From: a virus
DNA length: 23,738 bases
Virus record (IMG/VR): IMGVR_UViG_3300027985_000409
Span: 1-23,738 of that record
Strand: one strand, 5' to 3'
The notes below the pieces were generated by a model. The model was not told the origin of the DNA, searched no databases, and saw only the letters and a list, made by a program, of their open reading frames with translations. A program made the position numbers and the translations under genes. This document shows, piece by piece, positions 11,758 to 19,521 of the stretch. How positions within the stretch are numbered: position 1 is the stretch's first letter; every line of letters begins with the position of its first letter.

Positions 11758-11944
11758 TATTCACACTTTGTATGCTTTGAATTCAGCAACAGGTGTTAGT
11801 GATGAAGAGCAAGAGGAATCTGGGTATCAGACAGTAGATAATCGCGAACTAGAGTTGTGGATTAGGTCAACGGCAGCAGGCATGCCTGTTGGAGAAGTTG
11901 AATTAGATGACTTCGATACTGAAATGTTGAGGGATGGCCTGTGA
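11606..11944 (+). CDS. Membrane-anchored coiled-coil protein overlapping the zinc protein gene
   Basis: 112 residues from ATG 11606, with AAAGGA (11592-11597) at ideal spacing. The product begins MFALILVTVVACLALTLVTY, a clear N-terminal membrane segment, then a Gln/Leu-rich coiled coil (LKIHQTQTKLLDSLQKQNQE) and an acidic C-terminus. The stop overlaps the portal GTG as GTGA, strong evidence that this frame is translated. About 152 bases are shared out of frame with the previous gene. The topology resembles a spanin-like or small structural membrane protein, but it is far from the lysis genes. Role unknown. Confidence 0.75.
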   Translation: MFALILVTVVACLALTLVTYLSLKIHQTQTKLLDSLQKQNQELLNQVRATDIHTLYALNSATGVSDEEQEESGYQTVDNRELELWIRSTAAGMPVGEVELDDFDTEMLRDGL

Positions 11945-14007
11945 GTATTGACCTGACTACTCAGATGTTGCAGAATCCTGAGTTACTTCTTGCGTTTAAA
12001 CGTAATGAAGAGAACAAAGGATTAGGTACTTGGGTTGAAGATCAGTTCAAGAAGTGTAAGCAGATTCGTGAAGACCACGAAACTCAGTGGTATCTTAACC
12101 TCGCTTTCTACACGGGTAAGCAGTATGTTCGGCCGTTAAGGTCCGGTACTGCTATTGTTTTTCAGACGCCTAAAGCGCCACCGTGGAGAGTCCGCCTTGT
12201 TATTAACAGGGTTCGTGGTATTATTCGAACTGAGATTGCTAAGCTAATTGCCCAGCGACCGACAGCATATGTTATTCCTGCTACTGGGGAGGAACAGGAT
12301 AAGGCAGCCGCTAGGGCCGCTGAGCAAATCTGGGAAGCAGCGTATAGGGATAAAGAGATCAAGAAGCTGTTACGCCGTGTGCTTTGGTGGGGTACCATCT
12401 GCGGTAATGCATTCCTGAAGTCTTATTGGGATCAGAGTGCAGGAGATAAGCAGCAGCATCCAGAAACAGGTCAAGAGTTTGCTATCGGGGACGTGAAGAT
12501 GGAAGTTGTTTCCCCCTTCCATCTTCTCGTCCCTGATTTAACTATCGAAGAGATTGAAGAGCAGCCTTACGTTATTCATTCGACTATTAAAACGGCTGAG
12601 TACGTTAAGCGTACTTACGGTGTTGATGTTTCCCCTAAGGTTTCTGCTACTGATGAACTGTTCCGCACTGAGTTCCTTAATATTAAGAATGATGCATCCG
12701 TTACTAAGAAAGACGGAGTGCTTTGCCATGAGGTCTGGATTAAGCCTTATGGTCATAAGCTCTTCCCTCGGGGTGGCCTGCTTACTGTTGTTGATTCGCA
12801 GGTTGTTCAGCGAGTGGATGGATACCCGTACCCTCACGGAGAGTACCCATTCGCTAAGTTCGATCACATTCAGACCGGCAAGTTTTACGCTGATTCCGTT
12901 ATCACTGATCTGATTCCGTTACAGCGTGAGTTAAACCGTACCCGTAGTCAGATTATTGAATCTAAGAATCTGATGGCAAAGCCTCAGTTGATGGCTCCTA
13001 AAGGTTCTATTGATCCTCGGAAGATTACATCTGAGCCCGGTCAGGTTATTCAGTATCAGCCAGGATTAAACCCGCCAACCCCGCTGCCTATTCAGTCGCT
13101 TCCTAGCTATGTGTTACAGGAAGTCGACAGGCTTGTGCAGGATATGGATGATGTTAGCGGTCAGCATGAGATTTCTCGCGGTCAGAATCCTTCACAGGTT
13201 ACTGCTTATTCTGCATTGAGTTACTTACAGGAACAGGATGAGTCGAAGCTTGCTTCCTCTGTTGCTTCTGTCGAAGAGTTTGTTGAAAAGGTTGCTCGTC
13301 AGTACCTTAAGTATGTTATCTACTACTGGGATATTCCTCGGGCTGTTCGTATTGTTGGTCGTGATAAGAGCGTTGATGCTGCAATTTGGAAGGCTAGCGA
13401 TCTTCGCGGTAACACAGATATTAGAGTGGAGCCCGGTTCCGCTATTCCTCTTGGTAAACAGCAGCGTCAGGCGTTCCTTCTTGATCTGTTTAAGCTTGGC
13501 GCTATTGATCCTAATATGTTGTTCGATCTTCTTGAAATGAACGACATTAGGGACGCTAATGATGAGTTCCTTGTTGACAAGCATCAGGCGTTCAGGGAGA
13601 ATATGCTTATGACCGAGGCAGGGGCGGTCATGCCACCTGACCTCATGCAGCCTCAGATGGGCCCGGATGGTCAAGAGGTACCGCCTCAGATTCCTCAGAT
13701 GTTCTTGCCAAATAGTTTCGATAATCACGAAGCTCATATTCAGTTCCACAATCTTTTCCGTAAGAGTCAAGAGTTCGATAATCAGCCTGATATTGTTAAG
13801 CAGTTGTTCGAGCACCATGTTAATATGCACCAGATGGCGCTTATGACGGGTTTCCAGCCGACAGCCGGTATGCCCGGTGGTCAACCAGGAATGGTGTTAG
13901 AAAACCCGCAGCAACAGATGATGCAGCAGGAACAGCAGGAACCTCCGCCGCCCGGTGGAAATACAGAAGCAGAATCTAGTACGCAGCCCCCAGAACAAGG
14001 GAATTAA
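11941..14007 (+). CDS. Portal protein
   Basis: 688 residues from GTG 11941. Long portals with a wing-stem-crown layout like this are usual in podoviruses (P22 gp1-like). Visible landmarks are the N-terminal TWVEDQFKKCKQIREDHETQ, WYLNLAFYTGKQYVRP (50-65), the hydrophobic LLRRVLWWGTICGNAFLKSY (143-162), and SDI-type contact segments such as VITDLIPLQRELNRTRSQII. The C-terminal barrel region is Gln/Met/Pro-rich (from about residue 565, ending QQEQQEPPPPGG). It forms the dodecameric DNA channel and docks the terminase. Position after terL and before scaffold and capsid is canonical. Confidence 0.93.
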   Translation: MSIDLTTQMLQNPELLLAFKRNEENKGLGTWVEDQFKKCKQIREDHETQWYLNLAFYTGKQYVRPLRSGTAIVFQTPKAPPWRVRLVINRVRGIIRTEIAKLIAQRPTAYVIPATGEEQDKAAARAAEQIWEAAYRDKEIKKLLRRVLWWGTICGNAFLKSYWDQSAGDKQQHPETGQEFAIGDVKMEVVSPFHLLVPDLTIEEIEEQPYVIHSTIKTAEYVKRTYGVDVSPKVSATDELFRTEFLNIKNDASVTKKDGVLCHEVWIKPYGHKLFPRGGLLTVVDSQVVQRVDGYPYPHGEYPFAKFDHIQTGKFYADSVITDLIPLQRELNRTRSQIIESKNLMAKPQLMAPKGSIDPRKITSEPGQVIQYQPGLNPPTPLPIQSLPSYVLQEVDRLVQDMDDVSGQHEISRGQNPSQVTAYSALSYLQEQDESKLASSVASVEEFVEKVARQYLKYVIYYWDIPRAVRIVGRDKSVDAAIWKASDLRGNTDIRVEPGSAIPLGKQQRQAFLLDLFKLGAIDPNMLFDLLEMNDIRDANDEFLVDKHQAFRENMLMTEAGAVMPPDLMQPQMGPDGQEVPPQIPQMFLPNSFDNHEAHIQFHNLFRKSQEFDNQPDIVKQLFEHHVNMHQMALMTGFQPTAGMPGGQPGMVLENPQQQMMQQEQQEPPPPGGNTEAESSTQPPEQGN

Positions 14008-14010
14008 GAT

Positions 14011-14604
14011 ATGACTACTGCACTTGGTGGCGGAATTCAGACTGATTTTATTGATGCCCGTCGAACGCCTACGGGTGCTAGCCCTTTAAGCGCTAATTAT
14101 GCAGATGAAGCAGCACTTAATTCGGCACTTAACTCGGCGGGCTACTCAGCAGCAGATATTGCTGCGATGACTGTCAACGATAAGATTTACGCAACTCGGT
14201 TAGCTAATGACGCTGCTGGTATGCAGCCTTCTGGTCGTTTGCTGGCTGCTGGTGCAGATAGTGTTCAGGAGTACCCGGTTACTTCGGCGGCTGATGATAC
14301 CATCGATACCTGGGTCTTTACTTGGACGGATGCACTGCCTGCTGCGCCCGCTACTATGACGGCGTGGTTAGTTCTGACTCTGGCTACTGTTCCAGGATCT
14401 ACTCAGTCCGTTACTGTCGACCTCACTGGTCTTGGTGGAACCTCTGTCGTTTACGACAAGGGCAGCGACCTTGTTACTGGTGATGTTGTGGTTACGGATG
14501 AGTTTACCATTAGTCCCGGTCTGGATCAGGACGGTACTGCTGGTATTCCCAATACGTTCTCGACGTCGGCTGCGAAGCTCGTTACGCGAGAGCGTCTCTA
14601 CTAA
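14011..14604 (+). CDS. Probable minor head protein (197 residues)
   Basis: ATG at 14011, 3 bases after the portal stop, with AGGGAATTAAGAT upstream. The N-terminal half is Ala/Asn-rich helix (NYADEAALNSALNSAGYSAA). The C-terminal half is beta-rich and Thr/Val/Asp-rich (TMTAWLVLTLATVPGSTQSV), like head decoration or fibre proteins. The location between portal and scaffold supports a virion head role. No family recognised. Confidence 0.8.
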   Translation: MTTALGGGIQTDFIDARRTPTGASPLSANYADEAALNSALNSAGYSAADIAAMTVNDKIYATRLANDAAGMQPSGRLLAAGADSVQEYPVTSAADDTIDTWVFTWTDALPAAPATMTAWLVLTLATVPGSTQSVTVDLTGLGGTSVVYDKGSDLVTGDVVVTDEFTISPGLDQDGTAGIPNTFSTSAAKLVTRERLY

Positions 14605-14622
14605 ATCAGGAGATAATAAGAA

Positions 14623-15567
14623 ATGCCGCCTAAGACCAACGACGGTACGGAGGGCCTGAGCATTCAGGACCTAGCCGTTCGTATGTTGGGGCAGGCTAAC
14701 AACCCCGCCCCGCAGACAGTTACGGATGCAGCAGAAGAGGTACAGCCTGAACAGACTGAGGTTGAGCAGCCTGAGCAGGATGAGAATGTTCACTGGCAGA
14801 CAATCTTAAATGCTGTTCCCGAGGAATACCACGAAGCACTGCGTCCTCAGTTAGAGAAGTGGGACAAGGGCGTTAGTCGGCGTTTCGAGAAAATTCATAA
14901 AGAGTATGATCCGTATAAAGAATTAGTTGAGAAGTATGATTCTGATTATGTAGGCGAGGCCCTCAAGATTATGGGGGCTTTACAGGAAAATCCCGCAGCA
15001 ACATGGGAAGCAATTGGGAGAGTTTACGGACTTAGCCCACAGCAGGTTTCTCAGGCTGCCTCAACGTCATCTAATGACGACGATGAGGATTTTGATATTG
15101 ATGATTTACCCGGACCAATTAAGGCAGCGTTAGAGAAGGTCGGGCTCCACGAGCAGGTTTTAGAGGGTCTTGTTCGAGAGGCTACTAACCGTAATCAGGC
15201 TCAGGAAGAGGCTGAAGAGGATGCGGCTCTCGAAGAATACTTAGCTGAACTTCGTGAAGAGCATGGCGATTTTGATGAGGATTATGTTATTGCTCTCCTT
15301 GCTAACGGCATGGATGGTGATGACGCTGTTGGGCAGTATCAGGCATTAGTTGCTCGGATTAACCCGACGAAGGCGCCTACCCCTAAAGCACAGCCGCAGC
15401 AGCCTCAGCCTGTCGCACAGCCTAGTCGTCCTGTCGCTCCTAAAGTTATGAATAGTGGGGGTGGAATCCCCGCTGTCCCTGGGCCGGATGTTTCCAAAAT
15501 GTCAAGGGGAGACACTAAGAGCTTAATTATTCAGCTCCTAGAGGCTTCCCGAGCCGAACAATCATAA
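14623..15567 (+). CDS. Capsid scaffolding protein
   Basis: 314 residues from ATG 14623 with AGGAGATAATAAGAA. Typical scaffold features: highly acidic and helical, Gln/Glu-rich N-terminus (EEVQPEQTEVEQPEQDEN), a central KWDKGVSRRFEKIHKEYDPY motif common in actinophage scaffolds, long acidic coiled coils (NRNQAQEEAEEDAALEEYLA), a Pro/Gln linker, and a short conserved C-terminus (MSRGDTKSLIIQLLEASRA) likely to contact the capsid protein. It directs prohead assembly and is lost on maturation. Its place immediately before the capsid gene fits. Confidence 0.9.
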   Translation: MPPKTNDGTEGLSIQDLAVRMLGQANNPAPQTVTDAAEEVQPEQTEVEQPEQDENVHWQTILNAVPEEYHEALRPQLEKWDKGVSRRFEKIHKEYDPYKELVEKYDSDYVGEALKIMGALQENPAATWEAIGRVYGLSPQQVSQAASTSSNDDDEDFDIDDLPGPIKAALEKVGLHEQVLEGLVREATNRNQAQEEAEEDAALEEYLAELREEHGDFDEDYVIALLANGMDGDDAVGQYQALVARINPTKAPTPKAQPQQPQPVAQPSRPVAPKVMNSGGGIPAVPGPDVSKMSRGDTKSLIIQLLEASRAEQS

Positions 15568-15582
15568 CAAGGAGAGACTACT

Positions 15583-16863
15583 GTGGCAAGCGTCGCCACT
15601 CTTACTACGGTTAATGCGTTAACTAAAGAACTCTACCAGGGTCAGATTCGAGAGCAGTTACAGGACGAGGTTATCGGCCTTAAGCGCATCGAGCGTACTT
15701 CTGACGGCGTTACGTCGGAGGTCGGCGGCAAGTACGTGACGTTCCCGATTCGGGTGCAGCGTAATGCCGGTATCGGTTACCGCGAAGAGGACGAGACATT
15801 ACAGGACCCCGGTACGCAGGGTTACGCTCGTGTGAACGTTGGTCTGAAGTACGGCTACGGTCGCGTTAAGCTGTCGGGTCAGGCTATGGACCTCGCTGAG
15901 ACTAATCCTCAGTCGTTTGCGTCTGCCCTCGATCGCGAGATGAACGGTATCAAGTCTGATATCCGTAAGGATTCTGCGCGAATCTTCTATGGGGACGGTA
16001 CTGGTATCTTCGCCACCGCGACGGGTGCGGCTACTGGTCAGGTTATCCCTGTCGATGATGTGCAGAACTTCTTTGGCCAGATCGGTATGGTTCTGGATAT
16101 TATTGACGCTACTGATGTGGCCGCCTATGCGCCTGGTGGCCCGTCTTACAGCGAGTCTCAGTCTAACCTGAACGCTCCGCTGTACGGTGCTGGTCTGCCA
16201 ACGCCTAACAACGCCGGTGCGCTTACCCTGTCGGCTGTCGATACCGCTGCCAGTACCATTACGGTGGTCGGTACGGTGCCGACGGTTGCTTCTGGCGACG
16301 CTATCGTTCGCCGTGGTAACTTCGGTCGTGAGCCTCTCGGCCTTAAGGCTCTGGTTGGTACCGGAAACCTGTTCAACGTTAACACCACGACTTACCCGGT
16401 GTGGAAGTCGACGATTAACGATAACTCCGGCACGCCGCGTGCCCTGTCGGAGGCTCTGATGATTAAGGAGGTTGACGACATTCGTGTGCAGGGAGGCACT
16501 ACGTCTGTCGTGTTCACGTCGCTTGGTGTTCGGCGTGCTTACTTCAACCTGCTTACTCAGCAGCGTCGTTACGCGAACACCAAGGAGTTCGCTGGCGGTT
16601 TCACTGGCCTTGCGTTTAACCACGGTCGTGAGATTCCCGTTGTCGATGATGTTGATGCGCCGAAGAACCAGATGTGGTTCCTCGACGAGGATAAGTTCAA
16701 GGTCTACCGCGATAAGGATTGGTCGTGGCTGGATCAGGACGGCGGCATCTGGAAGTGGGTTAACGGTAAGGATGGCTTCGAGGCCGTTCTGAAGCAGTAC
16801 TGGCAGATTGGTTTGGAGCAGCGCAACGCTCAGGGTCTTCTGGACGACATTACTGAGGCGTAG
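15583..16863 (+). CDS. Major capsid protein (HK97-fold, probable)
   Basis: 426 residues from GTG 15583 with AAGGAGAGACTACT. The N-terminal arm (TKELYQGQIREQLQDEVIGL), the extended loop with VTFPIRVQRNAGIGYREEDE, and later elements (GVRRAYFNLLTQQRRYANTK; GREIPVVDDVDAPKNQMWFL) follow the order seen in phage major capsid proteins of the HK97 fold. Codon usage is visibly C/G-ending compared with flanking genes, as expected for the most abundant virion protein. No protease gene or cleaved N-terminal domain is seen. A strong hairpin follows the gene. Confidence 0.92.
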   Translation: MASVATLTTVNALTKELYQGQIREQLQDEVIGLKRIERTSDGVTSEVGGKYVTFPIRVQRNAGIGYREEDETLQDPGTQGYARVNVGLKYGYGRVKLSGQAMDLAETNPQSFASALDREMNGIKSDIRKDSARIFYGDGTGIFATATGAATGQVIPVDDVQNFFGQIGMVLDIIDATDVAAYAPGGPSYSESQSNLNAPLYGAGLPTPNNAGALTLSAVDTAASTITVVGTVPTVASGDAIVRRGNFGREPLGLKALVGTGNLFNVNTTTYPVWKSTINDNSGTPRALSEALMIKEVDDIRVQGGTTSVVFTSLGVRRAYFNLLTQQRRYANTKEFAGGFTGLAFNHGREIPVVDDVDAPKNQMWFLDEDKFKVYRDKDWSWLDQDGGIWKWVNGKDGFEAVLKQYWQIGLEQRNAQGLLDDITEA

Positions 16864-16871
16864 TTAAGTCT

Positions 16872-16912
16872 GGGGCGGGAGGCTGTTCGGTGCGGGGCCA
16901 GCCTCCCGCCCC
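16872..16912 (+). terminator. Hairpin after the capsid gene (terminator or attenuator)
   Basis: A 14-bp perfect stem, GGGGCGGGAGGCTG (16872-16885) with its complement (16899-16912), 13-base loop, followed by ACTCTGTTT rather than a full T run. It could partly end transcription or protect the 3' end of capsid mRNA, so that capsid is made in excess over downstream products. Confidence 0.6.
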
Positions 16913-16935
16913 ACTCTGTTTAAAGGAGAAAAGTA

Positions 16936-17199
16936 ATGTCTGAGCCTGTTCCTGATCCTGTTGTTGTTACTGATCCAGCTACCATTGCTTTACCGGGAAT
17001 GGTTGTTCCGTTTGATCTTTATCCGAAAATTATCGGTATTGATGGCGTGTTCGCTACTAGTACTGATTTCGAGTTCTGGTTGCGTACTGCATTGCGTGAT
17101 AAGTTAATTAGTTCACGTACTGTTGTAAAGCGTTCACTTCTTCAAGAAAAGCTTGAACGTGTTCATGATGAGGTTTTGGACGAAATTCGTAACCTGTAA
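16936..17199 (+). CDS. Small virion-module protein (87 residues)
   Basis: ATG at 16936 with AAAGGAGAAAAGTA. The product has an acidic Val/Pro-rich N-terminus (MSEPVPDPVVVTDPATIALP) and a helical C-terminus (ALRDKLISSRTVVKRSLLQE, then KLERVHDEVLDEIRNL). Its place between capsid and tail fibre suggests a head-completion or fibre-attachment role, but no family was recognised. Confidence 0.75.
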   Translation: MSEPVPDPVVVTDPATIALPGMVVPFDLYPKIIGIDGVFATSTDFEFWLRTALRDKLISSRTVVKRSLLQEKLERVHDEVLDEIRNL

Positions 17200-17214
17200 G
17201 TATTAGGAGATACG

Positions 17215-18909
17215 GTGGCTGTCGCTACTAGGACTGTTACAGGTAAGTTCCTTGCCCCCGACGGCACCCCTGCTGTCGGGGAATTGGAGTTCACGCCATC
17301 GAATACGTTGGTTTACGATACTGACGGTAATGTTTACATTGTTACTGGTCAAACTGTTATTCTTGATGCTAACGGTGCATTCAGCACTACTTTGATGGTA
17401 ACTGATGACGTTAATGTTGAGCCTAACGGCTGGCTCTGGTATGTTGATGAGCGTATTCCGAATGGTAAGTCTTGGTATATGGAGTTGCCTACAAGTGGCA
17501 GTCCATTAGATATTTCTACTATTTACCCGACGTCAAATGTTCCGTCACTTGGTATCAGTAACAAGACGTACATTGATGCTCAGGATGCTCTGAAAGTTGA
17601 TCGCGCCGGCGATACGATGACGGCTGATCTTGAGATTGATACGTCTGCTGCTGCGGCTAAGTTGATTCTTGACCGCCCTGCTGGTTACGACGGTGCGCTT
17701 CAGGTTAATACGAATGACGTGAAGCGTTGGTTACTTGGTGCTAATACTACAGCAGAAGGTGGATCAAACGCTGGATCTGATCTGTCTATTAAAGCGTATG
17801 ATGATAACGGCTCTTTGATTGCTGAAGCACTTAAAATTATGAGGGCTACTGGGGCGGTTCTTCTTTATGCTGATCCGACAGATGCTCTTGGTGCAGTCAC
17901 AAAGCAGTATGTAGATACTTTCCGTAATCGTAATTATTTTCATAATCCAGCACTTTCTATTAACCAGAGACAGCTTTCAAGTAGAACAACTGATGGTTAT
18001 GTTCTTGATCGTTGGAAGCGGAACGGTTCTGGCGGCACTATTTCTTACGGTTCTGCTAGTTTTGTTCTTGGCGATACTTCTGGAGGTATTCCAGAATCGC
18101 CAGAAAAATATGCATATATAACCACCAGCGGTCAGTCTGCCGCATCAGATTACGCGCAACTCTCGCAGGCGTTGGAGAGTGTTCGAATTTTATCTAACAG
18201 GACTGTAACCGTCTCGTTCTGGGCCCGCGTCCTTGGTGGTGGCCCTGCGAGTTTTGCTGTGAGCGCGACGCAGTGGTTTGGTACGGGCGGCTCTCCGTCG
18301 TCGGCCGTGGTTATTGCGTTCGGTAAAGTTGCTCTTAGTGGTACGTTTGCTAGGTATTCTTTAACAGCTACTATTCCAAGCATTTCTGGTAAAACACTCG
18401 GCTCAAATGGTGATGATGTTCTACAGTTTAATTTTTGGACTTCTGCTGGAAGTGACCATAACTCTAAAACTACATCACTTGGAATTCAGAATGAGCAGAT
18501 TGATCTTTGGGGTATTCAAGCAGAGGTTGGATCGACTGCAACCCCATTTGAAATTCGTAGTATTTCTGAAGAGTTGTTAAAATGTCAACGATACTTTGTG
18601 CGTCTTACTCCTGGTTCATATGTATATGGTAAGTTTGGCCCCGCTATTTTTGCTAGCACTACTATTGCTTATGCTGATATTGCTACTCCAGTGTTGATGC
18701 GTAAACCGCCTTCTTGGGACGGTTCGTCTACGCTTGGACTATATGATGGTTCTACACACTATTCAGTAACAAAAACAGGTGGTTCCTCTACACAACGAGG
18801 GTATACCCCACAATTAACTGGAACAGGATTTCCTGGGGCAGGTTATTCCTGTATGTTAGAAGCATACAATAGTTTGAGTGCTTATATTGATCTTTCTGCT
18901 GATTTATGA
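17215..18909 (+). CDS. Tail fibre / receptor-binding protein
   Basis: 564 residues from GTG 17215 with AGGAGATACG. Residues 1-115 form a beta-rich attachment domain (TRTVTGKFLAPDGTPAVGEL onward). A shaft-like KTYIDAQDALKVDRAGDTMT (117-136) is a classic tail-fibre repeat, and PTDALGAVTKQYVD (221-234) is another. From residue about 239 (RNYFHNPALSINQRQ, DGYVLDRWKRNG, VSFWARVLGGG, LWGIQAEVGSTATPFE) comes a jelly-roll, carbohydrate-binding-like domain seen in many phage fibres. It should bind the host surface. A G+C-rich patch at 18195-18320 stands out from its surroundings, suggesting mosaic exchange. Confidence 0.87.
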   Translation: MAVATRTVTGKFLAPDGTPAVGELEFTPSNTLVYDTDGNVYIVTGQTVILDANGAFSTTLMVTDDVNVEPNGWLWYVDERIPNGKSWYMELPTSGSPLDISTIYPTSNVPSLGISNKTYIDAQDALKVDRAGDTMTADLEIDTSAAAAKLILDRPAGYDGALQVNTNDVKRWLLGANTTAEGGSNAGSDLSIKAYDDNGSLIAEALKIMRATGAVLLYADPTDALGAVTKQYVDTFRNRNYFHNPALSINQRQLSSRTTDGYVLDRWKRNGSGGTISYGSASFVLGDTSGGIPESPEKYAYITTSGQSAASDYAQLSQALESVRILSNRTVTVSFWARVLGGGPASFAVSATQWFGTGGSPSSAVVIAFGKVALSGTFARYSLTATIPSISGKTLGSNGDDVLQFNFWTSAGSDHNSKTTSLGIQNEQIDLWGIQAEVGSTATPFEIRSISEELLKCQRYFVRLTPGSYVYGKFGPAIFASTTIAYADIATPVLMRKPPSWDGSSTLGLYDGSTHYSVTKTGGSSTQRGYTPQLTGTGFPGAGYSCMLEAYNSLSAYIDLSADL

Positions 18910-19394
18910 TGATTGCACCTAGCCTCACTGATGCTGCGCCGTTATTGGCTGCTACTGCTGTAATTAGTAATCAAGTGTTTGGTATGGCATGGACCGAGGT
19001 AGCAGCCCTGTTGACCGTCGTGATGATTCTCGGTACACTGGTACACAAGTTCTATATCAAGCCGCGTGACGCCCGACAGAAGATAGAAACTAAATTAGAC
19101 TACATCGTGAGTCAATTGACTATGAGTGATGGCAGGGGAATTCCAGAGTCCATTGAGCATCTCAATGGGCGATTGGATACTGTTCAGGGTGACTTAGCTA
19201 ATACAAACACTCAGGTTCAAAATCTTACAACGCAACTGAGTAGATTGCTAGAGGTTCTTGCAAGTATGTCACTCGTAAGCATAAAAGGCGGTGTAATACG
19301 TTATGAACCCTATGTGGAAGCACCTGGCGCTAACATTGACGGCAACCGTGTTAGCCTGGATAAGTTCTTACCTCGTCCCCCTGCTGAAAGATAA
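18906..19394 (+). CDS. DUF2746-like membrane protein of the lysis cassette
   Basis: 162 residues. ATG 18906 overlaps the fibre stop as ATGA; no ribosome site is apparent, so coupling is likely (ATG 18909 is an alternative). One membrane segment (EVAALLTVVMILGTLVHKFY, about 31-50) is followed by a long coiled coil (ESIEHLNGRLDTVQGDLANT and NTQVQNLTTQLSRLLEVLAS). This membrane-plus-coil layout beside lysin genes matches the DUF2746-type proteins of actinobacteriophages, which may assist lysis or DNA entry. The holin gene starts inside its 3' end. Confidence 0.72.
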   Translation: MMIAPSLTDAAPLLAATAVISNQVFGMAWTEVAALLTVVMILGTLVHKFYIKPRDARQKIETKLDYIVSQLTMSDGRGIPESIEHLNGRLDTVQGDLANTNTQVQNLTTQLSRLLEVLASMSLVSIKGGVIRYEPYVEAPGANIDGNRVSLDKFLPRPPAER

Positions 19395-19521
19395 GGACGG
19401 CGTTTCTGCTGCTGTCGGGGCCTTTTTAGCCATTTTTGTTGCCTACTTTACTCCGTTTATTAAAGACTACGGAGTTCAGTCTTGGAAGCGTAGGCAGCAG
19501 GTGGAGGATGAGGCTGAATAA
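19303..19521 (+). CDS. Holin (probable)
   Basis: 72 residues with two membrane spans: about 7-27 (KHLALTLTATVLAWISSYLV) and 35-52 (SAAVGAFLAIFVAYFTPF), joined by a short charged loop (LKDKDG) and ending in a charged tail (SWKRRQQVEDEAE). This is the usual small holin layout. ATG 19303 follows AAAGGCGG. ATG 19312 is a second in-frame start three codons later and could give a dual-start product. It overlaps the previous gene by 92 bases and the endolysin by one (TAATG). Confidence 0.85.
   Translation: MNPMWKHLALTLTATVLAWISSYLVPLLKDKDGVSAAVGAFLAIFVAYFTPFIKDYGVQSWKRRQQVEDEAE

Noticed and set aside
13225-13884. Minus-strand open frame of 219 codons inside the portal gene
   Set aside because: Fully antisense to the portal, no ribosome site, composition typical of a shadow.
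15799-16623. Minus-strand open frame of 274 codons inside the capsid gene
   Set aside because: Arg/Thr/Ser-rich shadow caused by the biased codons of the capsid gene, with no ribosome site or promoter.
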